NCBI RefSeq assembly: GCF_023156195.1
Contig: NZ_JAKUKA010000001.1
Coordinates: 186,001-250,000 of the forward strand
Origin: Chitinophaga sedimenti
GTDB taxonomy: Bacteria; Bacteroidota; Bacteroidia; Chitinophagales; Chitinophagaceae
Length of the DNA: 64,000 nucleotides
Direction of reading: 5' to 3'
In this document: positions 51,801 to 61,386 of the stretch, piece after piece
How positions within the stretch are numbered: position 1 is the first letter of the stretch
Layout of the letters: each line of letters starts with the position of its first letter
Notes under the pieces: model-generated
Seen by the model: the letters and a program-made list of their open reading frames with translations, nothing else
Database searches by the model: none
What the model was told of the DNA's origin: nothing
Program-made: the position numbers and the translations under genes

Positions 51801-52169
51801 GGTCTCAACCTGCCAAGAGAAGTATTCGAAGACCACTGGACACCGGAAAACACGAATGCGAAATATCCGAAGATTACGCGTACCCTTACCGCGAATATGT
51901 CCAGCCGCTTTGTGGAAGACGGTACCTACCTGCGTTTTAAAAACATACAACTTGCCTATAACCTGCCTGTAAGAGACTGGGGCTGGAAAGGATTTAAGTC
52001 TGCCCAGGTATATGCCAGCGGACAAAACCTGATCACGTTTACCAAGTATTCATGGTACGATCCGGAGGTAAATGCCTACGGTGGCGCCAATTCCATTAAC
52101 CAGGGTATCGACTATGCGATCTATCCCACTAACAAGTCTGTTACATTCGGTATCCGTTGCGGATTCTGA
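48848..52169 (+). CDS. SusC-like TonB-dependent receptor, locus 4 (two frame breaks)
   Basis: Outer-membrane receptor of about 1107 residues. The leader (MHFRIIHARYLKWRLSAQTL) precedes LVMKITAVLLLSVCLQ, which is the signal segment. STN (EKQTGYGFFYDHQLIDKAP), Ig domain (NQPLPGATVADKATGKG), VVVGYGTVRKSDLTG, plug (TAIYGSRGANGVVMITTKSG) and barrel. Breaks: the T4 run at 51496-51499 (one T restores GSAFYTGSLNDAVNLLREG) and near 51714-51718 (one C restores GWKGPELTVFIQGSYGN). The protein ends in GIRCGF. It is of the canonical glycan-type SusC class, unlike the receptors of loci 3 and 5. Confidence 0.93.
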
Positions 52170-52196
52170 TCTGTTTTACCACGTTAATCATCTTGT

Positions 52197-53644
52197 ATGA
52201 AAAAATATTTGATCCTTTTATTCGCAACCGCCACGTTCACTTCCTGCGCTAATTTGCTGGACGAGGAGCCGCGGGCGATTGATGCCGGTAATTTCTATAA
52301 CACTCCAGCCGAAGTGGAAGCCGGCCTGAATGCCATTTACACGCCCACCCGCGGTTCGGGTGTGATGGGCGCTTTATACGAATGCCAGCAGGAAATATAT
52401 GCCGAGTATTTATACGGCCGTGGCAGCCACGCACCGCTGAATGACTATACCGGGCTTGATAATACGAACATTACCCGTACCGGTGATATGTGGAGCGCGT
52501 TTTACCAGGCGATCCGCAACGCTAATATTGTGATACAAAAGGCGCCGTTGGGCAAACAACTCACGCCGGTGCAGGTTCAGCAATATGTGGCGGAGGCCAG
52601 GTTTATGCGCGGACTATCGTACTTCTTCCTGGTACGTAACTGGGCGGGCGTACCCCTGCGTACGGAGTTTAACATCGATTCTATTGAACTGGCGAGATCA
52701 ACGCAGGCACAGGTGTACGACTTCCTGGTGGCCGATTTGCTGGCCGCCGAAAAGGATTTGCCCGATGCGCCAAGAGCCATAGGAGCTCCGTCGAAGCTGG
52801 TGGCAAAAACAGTGCTGGCCGATGTTTACATGAATATGGGACAATATGGTCCGGCGCGTGATAAGGCGCTGGAAGTGATCACCGCTAATAAATTTGCGCT
52901 GGTGGAAGTGACAACGGCGAATGACTTTGATAAGTTGTTCGGCCCGGAAGCCAACGGCACCAGCGAAGAAATTTTTACGTGAAATACTCGCGTACACCGG
53001 CCTCCCAGGGATTTCAGTACCCACAGTATTGTCATTATCCGGGAACGGTCTATTATAAACCAGGAGGATTTTATACCTTTTACAGCGATTCGATACAAAA
53101 TCCGGCCGTGCGCGACTGGCCGAAGACTGATCTGCGTTATAGATACAACTGGTACAGCCAGACCTTCGGTTTGGGCGCTACCACTATTCTGCTCAAAAAG
53201 TTCAGTGACGGGGTAACCACCACTGCCGGTGGTAACGACTATCCCATGTATCGTTATGCGGATGTGCTGTTGTTTTATGCCGAGTCGGTGGCACAGGCGG
53301 ATGGTGCTCCTAATGCCGATGCTATGGAGAAACTGAACATGGTGCATCGCAGGGCGTACGGTAAAAAGCCGACCGTGCCAGATGCGGCCATCGATTTTAA
53401 ACTGGCCGACTATCCCACCAAACAGGCATTTATAGACCTGGTAGTAAAGGAAAGAGGCTATGAAACCGTAGGGGAGGCAAAACGCTGGTACGAATTAAAA
53501 CGACTGGGCATTGCGCAGCAGGTGATAAAGGCAGTAAAAGGGAAAGATATGGCCGCGCGCCATTTATTGTGGCCTATTCCGGTGTCGGAGCTGAATTACA
53601 ACAAAGCTATCGACCCCGTAAAAGATCAGAATCCTGGTTACTAA
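52197..53644 (+). CDS. SusD-like lipoprotein, locus 4 (frame broken near 52980)
   Basis: Substrate-binding surface lipoprotein of about 482 residues; lipobox FTSC; starts 28 bases after susC. SusD features: NLLDEEPRAIDAGNFYNTPA, AEARFMRGLSYFFLVRNWAG with VPLRT, YADVLLFYAESVAQADG, VKERGYETVGEAKRWYELKR and the closing HLLWPIPVSELNYNKAI. The break is repaired with one G (SEEIFTVKYSRTPASQG). The next gene, a secreted flavoenzyme, follows after 17 bases, so its substrate is probably what this pair imports. Confidence 0.92.
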
Positions 53645-53661
53645 ATCAATCTATATAGAAG

Positions 53662-55623
53662 ATGAACAAAAGATGGAACGTCATGTTGGGGCTTGTGCTG
53701 CTCGCCGGCAGTGCAGCGGCACAAACAGTAAAAACGGTGGATATCTGCGTGTACGGCGGCTCTTCGGCCGGCATCATTGCGGGATATACCGCTAAAAAGA
53801 TGAACAAAACCGTACTGGTACTGGAACCCGGCCAAAGGATCGGCGGACTCACCACCGGCGGTCTCGGTTACACCGATATTGGCAATAAATACGCCATCAC
53901 CGGTCTGTCGCGCGACTTCTATCGTCGTGTAGGCAAGCATTACGGAAAATTTGAACAGTGGATCTTTGAGCCGAGTGTGGCCATGGCTACTTTTCAGCAG
54001 TATATTAAAGAATCAGGTTTAGAGATCATCTACCAGAAAAAGCTCGAAACCCTCAAGAAAGAGAACGGCCGCATCACCGAAATTAAAGCCGGCGATGTGA
54101 TCGTACGTGCTAAAATGTTCATCGACTGTACCTACGAAGGCGACCTGATGGCGAAAGCCGGTGTAGCCTATACCGTAGGCCGCGAGCCGAACGCGCAATA
54201 CAAAGAGGATTTCAACGGGGTGCAGATGCACGAAAAGCACCAGTTCCCAGACGGTATCGATCCTTACAAAATACCTGGTAAGCCAGAAAGCGGCCTGTTA
54301 TGGGGCATCAGCAGCGAAACGATGGCTGAGAAAGGCTCCGGCGATAAGAAGGTACAGGCGTACAATTTCCGCATCTGTTTAACGGAAGATCCCGCCAACC
54401 GCGTGGAGATCACGAAGCCGGAGGGGTACGATCCGTCGAAGTACGACTTATTCATTCGCCTGATCGAAAAAACGAAGCCTAACAATTTAAATGCGTTCCT
54501 GAAGTTCGACAGGATGCCCAATAAGAAAACTGATATCAACAACCAGGGGGCGTTTTCTACCGATATGATCGGCATGAACTACGACTTCCCCGAAGCGGAT
54601 TACGCCACGCGCGAGAAAATCCAGCGGGAGCATGAGTTGTATAATAAAGGATTTCTCTACTTCATTGGCCACGATCCGCGCATGCCCGAGGGACTGCGTA
54701 AAGAAATGCTGCGCTGGGGTTATCCTAAAGATGAATATGTAGAATTTGGTCACTGGTCGCCGCAGATGTACGTACGCGAAGCACGCCGCATGGTAGGTGC
54801 CTACGTGATGACACAGGCCAACTGCCAGAGCAAGGACATGGTAAAAGATGGTGTGGGCATGGCCGCGTACACTATGGACTCGCATAACTGCCAGCGCATC
54901 GTGGTAAATGGTATGGTGAAAAATGAAGGTGATGTGCAGATGGGCGGCTTTGGTCCTTACCCGATTGCATACCGCTCTATCATCCCGAAAGCGGAGGATT
55001 GCAAGAACGTGTTTGTGCCGGTTTGTTTATCTGCCAGCCACATCGCTTACGGTTCTATCCGCATGGAACCGGTGTTTATGGTGCTTGGTCAGTCGGCTGC
55101 GGTAGCAGCTTCGCTGGCGATCGACAGCAAAAAGGCCGTTCAGGATATTGATGTAGCTAAGCTGCAGACGATCCTGCGTGAGCGTCCGCTGGCTTCTAAC
55201 GCTACCGCGGAAATACTGGTAGATAACGACGATGCGCCGCGTATTCAGCAAACAGGCGAGTGGAAAAGAGAAACCCGTGGTGCTTATGGTCCGTCTGTTT
55301 TTCAGGCGAAACCGGGTGCGGTGGCCAGCGTGAAATTCTCGCCGGTGGTGGTGAAAACGGGCAACTATAAAGTATATACCTATGTGCCGAAGCAAAGCGG
55401 CCTGTCTGCCAATACCAAAATTAACCTGGTGGCCAACGGCAAAAGCACGGCGACGCACTACACAGCGGCATCTGTACGCGTAGAGGGACAAACCTCCGGC
55501 GAATGGGTGGAGCTGGGTACCATGAAGCTCACGAAAGGAGGGAAGGACTATGTAGAGATTACGAATGAAGGTGCTGATGGTGTGGTAGTGGCGGATGCGG
55601 TATTATTTGTTCCGCAGTCTTAA
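53662..55623 (+). CDS. Exported FAD-dependent oxidoreductase with C-terminal beta domain
   Basis: Flavoenzyme of 653 residues, intact, with a signal peptide (MLGLVLLAGSAAAQ) placing it in the periplasm or outside. The FAD fold is VDICVYGGSSAGIIAGYTA, with VLEPGQRIGGLTTGGLG and DCTYEGDLMAKAGVAYTVGR, as in the FAD_oxidored (PF12831-type) family. The last ~130 residues, after EILVDNDDAPRIQQTGEW, form a separate beta-sandwich resembling the golvesin C-terminal-like domain (GNYKVYTYVPKQ, GADGVVVADAVLFVP), perhaps a carbohydrate-binding module. Similar proteins are sometimes labelled xanthan lyase, which the catalytic fold does not support. It closes locus 4, so it may oxidise or rearrange the imported glycan; the reaction is unknown. 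Confidence 0.85.
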   Translation: MNKRWNVMLGLVLLAGSAAAQTVKTVDICVYGGSSAGIIAGYTAKKMNKTVLVLEPGQRIGGLTTGGLGYTDIGNKYAITGLSRDFYRRVGKHYGKFEQWIFEPSVAMATFQQYIKESGLEIIYQKKLETLKKENGRITEIKAGDVIVRAKMFIDCTYEGDLMAKAGVAYTVGREPNAQYKEDFNGVQMHEKHQFPDGIDPYKIPGKPESGLLWGISSETMAEKGSGDKKVQAYNFRICLTEDPANRVEITKPEGYDPSKYDLFIRLIEKTKPNNLNAFLKFDRMPNKKTDINNQGAFSTDMIGMNYDFPEADYATREKIQREHELYNKGFLYFIGHDPRMPEGLRKEMLRWGYPKDEYVEFGHWSPQMYVREARRMVGAYVMTQANCQSKDMVKDGVGMAAYTMDSHNCQRIVVNGMVKNEGDVQMGGFGPYPIAYRSIIPKAEDCKNVFVPVCLSASHIAYGSIRMEPVFMVLGQSAAVAASLAIDSKKAVQDIDVAKLQTILRERPLASNATAEILVDNDDAPRIQQTGEWKRETRGAYGPSVFQAKPGAVASVKFSPVVVKTGNYKVYTYVPKQSGLSANTKINLVANGKSTATHYTAASVRVEGQTSGEWVELGTMKLTKGGKDYVEITNEGADGVVVADAVLFVPQS

Positions 55624-55645
55624 TCCACGTTTTACTGAGATATTG

Positions 55646-55675
55646 AAGCCGGCCTCTTACGGGGCCGGCTTTTTT
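55646..55675 (+). terminator. Intrinsic terminator of locus 4
   Basis: AAGCCGGCC (55646-55654) pairs with GGCCGGCTT (55663-55671), followed by TTTT, 23 bases after the FAD oxidoreductase stop. Confidence 0.85.
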
Positions 55676-55696
55676 ATTCATCCACCTAAATTTTAT

Positions 55697-55704
55697 TAAT
55701 TTTA
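55697..55704 (+). promoter_or_regulatory. Possible -7 element of the locus 5 sigma gene
   Basis: TAATTTTA, followed by TACC, matches the TAAGTTTATACC context in front of the locus 1 sigma gene and lies 26 bases before the TTG start. No clear -33 box. Confidence 0.3.
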
Positions 55705-55730
55705 TACCGGAATTATAACGGCGGCCAAAA

Positions 55731-56327
55731 TTGTTACATAACGAAAGCGAATTACTGTCAGGGGTGGCGAACGGCGATGAGAGCGCCTTCCGCGAGCTGA
55801 TGCGTACATATCAGCCGCTGTTGCTCACCTATGTATACCAGCTCACCAAATCCGAAAGCGTGTCGGAAGAGATCGTGCAGGATGTATTCCTGAAGGTATG
55901 GATGGGCCGCGAATCGCTGGCTGGTGTGCGCGATTTTAAGAGTTACCTCTTCATTATCTGCCGCAACTATGCGCTGGACCAGTTGCGTAAGCTGCTTAGG
56001 GAGCGTGAACGGGCTTCTGCCTGGGAGAACGAGCAGGATACTTCGGCTGCCGTTACCGCATCTTCCGATAACAATGATTTCTTTTTTACTTTATTAGATG
56101 AGGCTGTTGCCCAGTTAGCCCCGCAACAGCAGAAAGTTTACCTCATGGCGCGCCGCCAGGGTTTGTCGCATGCAGAGATTGCGCGGCAGACCGGCCTCTC
56201 CGTTCTTACCGTTAAAAAATATATGAAACTGGCCCTCGCGGCCATTACTACGTATATAAAATCAAGACTGCCGGACGTTTCGCTGGTGCTGATCGCTATG
56301 GCGATGGGCCTTGAAAATTATTTTTAG
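55731..56327 (+). CDS. FecI-type ECF sigma factor, locus 5
   Basis: ECF sigma factor of 198 residues, intact, starting with TTG at 55731 (M-L-H-N-E-S-E-L). Region 2: VSEEIVQDVFLKVWMGRESL; region 4: QLAPQQQKVYLMARRQGL with HAEIARQTGLSVLTVKKYM. The last 17 residues are hydrophobic (PDVSLVLIAMAMGLENYF). A terminator just upstream isolates it from locus 4, so it needs its own promoter. FecR follows after 68 bases. Confidence 0.93.
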   Translation: MLHNESELLSGVANGDESAFRELMRTYQPLLLTYVYQLTKSESVSEEIVQDVFLKVWMGRESLAGVRDFKSYLFIICRNYALDQLRKLLRERERASAWENEQDTSAAVTASSDNNDFFFTLLDEAVAQLAPQQQKVYLMARRQGLSHAEIARQTGLSVLTVKKYMKLALAAITTYIKSRLPDVSLVLIAMAMGLENYF

Positions 56328-56395
56328 AAAAATTTTTTAGTCCGATGGCCCCCTCCGGCATTTTTTTCCGTCTTTAAGGTAGAATCAGTAAAAAT

Positions 56396-57538
56396 ATGCA
56401 AGAGAAAGAGATCCGGGACCTGTTTCACCGCTATATGCAGGGCGCCGCTACTCCCAATGAGGAGCAGGCGCTGAAAGACGTATTGCGCGGGCAACAGGAC
56501 GATCAGCTTTTGCAATTACTGCAACAGGAGTGGAACGCGCTGCAAACACCCGACGCACGTTTTGCCGGTTACGATGTGGATGCTTCGTGGCAAAAGATCG
56601 TGGGTGAGCCGAAACCCTTAGCCCGCGTGTATTCTATGCGCAAATGGGGTTGGGCGGCTGCCGCGGCGGTTGTCCTGCTGGGCGGCGCCGGGTACTTCTG
56701 GCTAAACCCAAGCCGGTAGCGCCGGCGGAAGTCGTTAGTATTACTGACGTGGCCCCAGGCGGTACCAAAGCTACGCTTACCCTGGCGGACGGCAGTGTGG
56801 TAACGCTTGATAGCGCCGGGAACCAGGTGCTGCAACAGGCAGGCACTACGGTAACGCAACAAGGCGGAGAACTGGTTTATGATGAAAACGGCGCAATGGC
56901 CGATATAACTTACAACACCTTGCAAACGCCCCGTGGAGGCATCTTCCGGATCACGTTGCAGGATGGCACCAGGGTGTGGCTGAATGCCGCATCCGCTCTC
57001 CGTTATCCCACCGCGTTCAATGGTAAGGAAAGAGTGGTGGAGATAACGGGCGAGGCTTATTTTGAGGTGGCGCGGGATGCGCGCCGGCCTTTAAGGTACA
57101 GGTGGGCGATAAATCCGACATACAGGTGTTGGGCACCACTTTTAACGTTCATAACTATGCTGACGAAACCGTCTCCTCAACTACCCTGCTAAGCGGCGCC
57201 ATCCGTGTGTCCGCCGGCGGGCAGACGGTTACGCTGGAACCCGGGCAGCAGGCATTGCTTGCAGCCGAAGGGCTGGAAGTGGCGCGCGACGCCGATCTTG
57301 GTAAAGTAATCGCCTGGAAAAGCGGTGCGTTCGATTTCGATAATGTAAGTTTGCAGGATGCAATGCGCGAAATAGCGCGCTGGTATGATATAGATGTTGT
57401 TTATGAGAATGGCGTGCCACCCATCTATTTTGGTGGTAAACTGCCGAGAAATATTAGCCTGAATGACTTGCTGGCGGCCCTCGAGGTCTCTGGTGTACGT
57501 TTCAGGATCGATGGTAAAAACTTATCGTAACAAAATAA
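56396..57538 (+). CDS. FecR anti-sigma factor, locus 5 (three frame breaks)
   Basis: FecR-type sigma regulator, about 381 residues once joined. Cytosolic N-terminus ([20 protein letters not shown]), transmembrane [20 protein letters not shown], FecR domain ([44 protein letters not shown]) and DUF4974 ([20 protein letters not shown]). Breaks: about 56698-56702 (restores [13 protein letters not shown]), the T3 run 57090-57092 (one T restores [12 protein letters not shown]) and the A5 run 57516-57520 (one A gives DGKKLIVTK and moves the stop to 57536-57538). Three breaks in one gene, two of them at homopolymers, fit sequencing error. Confidence 0.88.
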
Positions 57539-57631
57539 ACAATGTTTTAAGTAAGCAGGGGATGCAATACTCATCATGACTTCATGATAAGGGAAAACTA
57601 TGCCTGAATAAATCAATGTCAATCAACCAAT

Positions 57632-57660
57632 AAAAAAACCGGAAGTGATCAGACTTCCGG
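57632..57660. promoter_or_regulatory. fecR-susC spacer hairpin, locus 5
   Basis: CCGGAAGT (57639-57646) pairs perfectly with ACTTCCGG (57653-57660) around GATCAG. A7 (57632-57638) precedes and CAAAG follows, so only the minus strand has terminator form. It lies 65 bases before the susC ATG. Confidence 0.75.
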
Positions 57661-57725
57661 CAAAGACTGTCAATTTAAAACGAGTAGTCGAGTCTCATTT
57701 TTAAACCTTCAATCCAATGCAATTT

Positions 57726-60700
57726 ATGCAAAAAACTGCTATTGCGTCAGGGGCTTCCCATGCCTGTACCCAACCGCCGGCTAGTCACCGCGCGACCGGA
57801 AACGGGGAAGTGAAGCGCCGCGCTTTAACCAAAATCTTGTTAGTAATGAAGCTTACCTTCATTTTGATGACGGCATTTCTTTTACAATTGCATGCCAACA
57901 CTTATTCACAGTCCGTTTCACTGAACGTGCGGAACGTACCTTTGAAAAATGTTTTTTCTGAAATAGAAAAGCAGACAGGGTATACTGTTTTCTACAACCG
58001 CGAGGTGCTGGAAAAATCTAAGCCCGTAACGGTATCCGTGCAAAATCTTCCTTTGAAGAATTTCCTGGAAGTGAGCCTTGTAGGACAACCCATCGATTAT
58101 ATCATTAAAGATAAATTCATCCTGCTGAAAGAAAAGAAAATGGAGGAAACCACTGCACCCGTGGCTGCACAAGCAATACAGGGCGTCTTAAAAGACGAGC
58201 GCGGGCAGCCGGTGGCGAATGCTTCGGTGTTGCTGGTGCCGTCTCGCAGGGTGGCCAGCACCAATGCCGCGGGCTGGTTTTCTTTCAACGATGTGCTCCC
58301 GGGTGAATACACCCGGAGATTTCGCATGTGAGCTTTCAGCGGGTAACACATAAAGTAACCGTTGGCAACGCGCCCGTAACAGTAACGGTGAACATGCGCG
58401 TATCACAACTACAGCTCGAAGGGGTAACGGTAAGCACTGGTTACCAGAAGATCGACAAGCAGCAGATCACCGGTTCCGCTACCGTGATCACGGCAAAGGA
58501 TATCCAGCAAAGCCCGGCACTGAACATCATGGAGCGGCTGGAAGGTATGGTGCCCGGTGTAGTGTTCGATGTGCGTAACAATGCCATCCAGATGCGTACG
58601 CAGAACAGCTACTATGGCGATGCGAAAGAGCGGATGCCGTTGGTGGTGATCGACGGATTTCCGGCAATCGATAACTACCTGACCACCAACCCGACCACAG
58701 GATTGGGCAGAACGGACAAAGCAACGAACAACTCCGTCATCAATAATATCAACCCGAATGATATTGAAAGTATTTCCTTTTTGAAAGATGCGGCAGCGGC
58801 GGCTATCTGGGGTTCCAGGGCGGCTAACGGTGTAATCGTGATCGAAACCAAAAGAGGAAAAGTGGGTGCACCCAGCGTAAGCCTGTCTACCGCGGTAAGT
58901 ATTTCAGAGCCGGCAGACCTGAGCAACCTGAACGTGATGAGCACGAAGGATTACATCGAATTTGAACAGGAATTATTTGATAAAAACTTCTTTACAGATC
59001 CTGCCAGCCACTGGCGTACGCCGGATGTGAGCCGCGCACAGCAGATCATGTTTGATGCGAAGAACGGTAAAATCACCACAGCGCAGCGCGATCAGTTGCT
59101 GGCCGAACTGGGTACCCGCAACAACAGGAAGCAGCTGAACGATGTGATGTTGCAAAATGCAGTAACGCAGCAATACGGGCTGTCGGTTTCCGGCGGTTCC
59201 GGTAACTCCGATTATTATGTATCCGGCAACTACGCGAAAGACAGGCCGGTATTCCGCTCGAACGGCACGGAGTCTTACTTCGCAAATGTGCGTGTGAACA
59301 GTCGCTTTTTACAGAACAGGCTGAATTTATCGACCTATATTAACCAGACTTATTCTAAAAGCCAGGTAAATATGGCGGCAATGAACTCCCTGCAGCCGGG
59401 GCAGTTTGGTCTTCGTCCTTATGAAGACATCAACGATCCGAAATACCTGATGTTTACCAAGGCGGTGACCGACAGCTTTACGCGCCTCGGATATTTCCCC
59501 TGGTCGTACAACGCGATCGACGAACTGCATCAGTCCAAAACTACCTACCGCAAAAACAGCAGCCGTATTAACGTGGCGCTGACCGGTCATATTACCGATT
59601 GGTTCAGCCTGAACGTAGACGGTACTTACCAGCGCACCGGCGCCATGGTGGAGGAACTGACGAAAGAGAACGCCTACGCTACCAAACAACTCGTGAACGA
59701 AGGTACTTCGCGTGAGGCGAATGGAAGGCTCACGTACGGTGTGCCAAAAGGCGCCATCCTGAAGCTCAGCAACGTGGTGAGCCAGGATTATACGCTCCGT
59801 TTCGGTTTTAATTTCAACAAGCAATTTGGAGAGCACTCGGTGCATGTGCTGGGTGGTAATGAATTCCGTGAAGTAAAATCGGAAGGCTACACGCAGGCGC
59901 ACTATGGTTATGATCTGCAAACCAGCAGTGGTATTGTGGTGAACCCGACCACTCCTTATAAAACTTACTTGTCAACACCCACTGTCGCATTTACCAAAAC
60001 ACTGGGTTATGCGGATGCAATAATCAACCGTCCCATTACGCGTTATTTATCTTACTACGGCGTGGCGAACTACGACTTTAAGAAACGTTATTTCGTTTCC
60101 GGTAGCGTGCGTTTTGACGACTATACAGAACTCGGCCTCGAAAGAAGGCAGCGTGCGAAACCTTTCTGGTCGGTAGGTACCCGCTGGGACCTCACCAAAG
60201 AGAACTTCATGAGCAGCCTGCTGCCGGTGATCAACAATGCTGCGCTGCGCTTTACGGTGGGTACAGCCGGTAAGGTGCCTGTAGGTGGTAACCCTTTCTC
60301 CCTGTACAACGCTTCCGCTGTTGACCAGTACACTACGTTGCCGAATGGTACGATCAGTACGCCCGGTAACCCTGACTTGCGCTGGGAAACTTCCCGCACT
60401 TTCAATACCGGCCTGGACCTGCGCATGCTGCAGCAGCGTTTGGTGGTAGCCTTTGATATTTACCAGCGTCGTTCTACAGGCATCCTGGTAAACATGCCAA
60501 TGAACCCAACACTCGGCTGGAGCACCATCGCCTACAACACCGGCGAAATGAAGAGCAATGGCTTTGAAGTAGCGGTAAGTGGCGAAATTATTCGTGCTAC
60601 GGACTGGACCTGGAGCGGCATGTTCAACATTGCTTACACCAATACCAAAGTAACCGATAACCGTTTTGGCACGCAGGCCGTAAACGGCCCAACTTATGTG

Positions 60701-61372
60701 GGACCCTTGGTGGGTTATCCCGTAGACCGCCTGTTTGCCTATCGTTGGGCGGGGCTCGATGAAAGAGGTCAGTCACAGATCTATAATGCAAAAGGAGAGA
60801 AGATCAGCTCTTTTGCGCCGAAACCTTTAACGATTGATGATATTAAATACGTGGGCCGTGCTACCCCGCCGACTACCGGCGGCTTAATGCAGACCCTGCG
60901 CTATAAGAAACTGTCGCTCACGGCGAGAGTGGCCTACTACCTTGGTCATAAAATGTTTTACGATCCGGTTGGTGCGCCGCAGCTGCCTAGTGGTTCGCAA
61001 TTGAGCGGTTACCTGAGTACGGCAAAAGCGATGGCAGACCGCTGGCGTCAGCCGGGTGATGAGGCGAATACCAATGTGCTGGGTATCAGCAATATCAATT
61101 TTAATTCGATTAACTGGTTTACCACTTCTGACATTAATGTGATTGATGCGGACAACATTCGTTTGCAGCAGGTGTCATTGAGCTACGCGTTGGGCAGTTT
61201 AGGTAAACGTGCTTTCGTGAAGAATATGAACCTCGGTGTTACTGCCGCTAATGTGGGCTTAATCTGGAAAAAGAACAAGGTGGGGGTAGATCCGCAGTAT
61301 GTGTTCACCAGCAGCTATAGCAGCCTGCGTCCGTCGCCGAATTACAACTTTAGCATGAGCGTTACTTTCTAA
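57726..61372 (+). CDS. SusC-like TonB-dependent receptor, locus 5 (frame broken near 58312)
   Basis: Outer-membrane receptor of about 1215 residues. ATG 57726 (M-Q-K-T-A-I-A-S-G) mirrors the locus 3 start; an in-frame ATG at 57717 is also possible. TKILLVMKLT precedes the signal segment. STN (EKQTGYTVFYNREVLEKSKP), Ig domain (GQPVANASVLLVPS), STGYQKIDKQQITGS, plug with AAAIWGSRAANGVIVIETKR, barrel ending NFSMSVTF. The break is repaired by one base near 58310-58314 to give GEYTPEISHVSFQRV. It shares long blocks with locus 3, for example ERLEGMVPGVVFDVRN here and ERLEGKVPGVRFDVKN there, and GLERRQRAKPFWSVG versus GLERSKRAKPFWSAG, so the two loci arose by duplication. Confidence 0.93.
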
Positions 61373-61386
61373 TCAAGTTTGAAACA

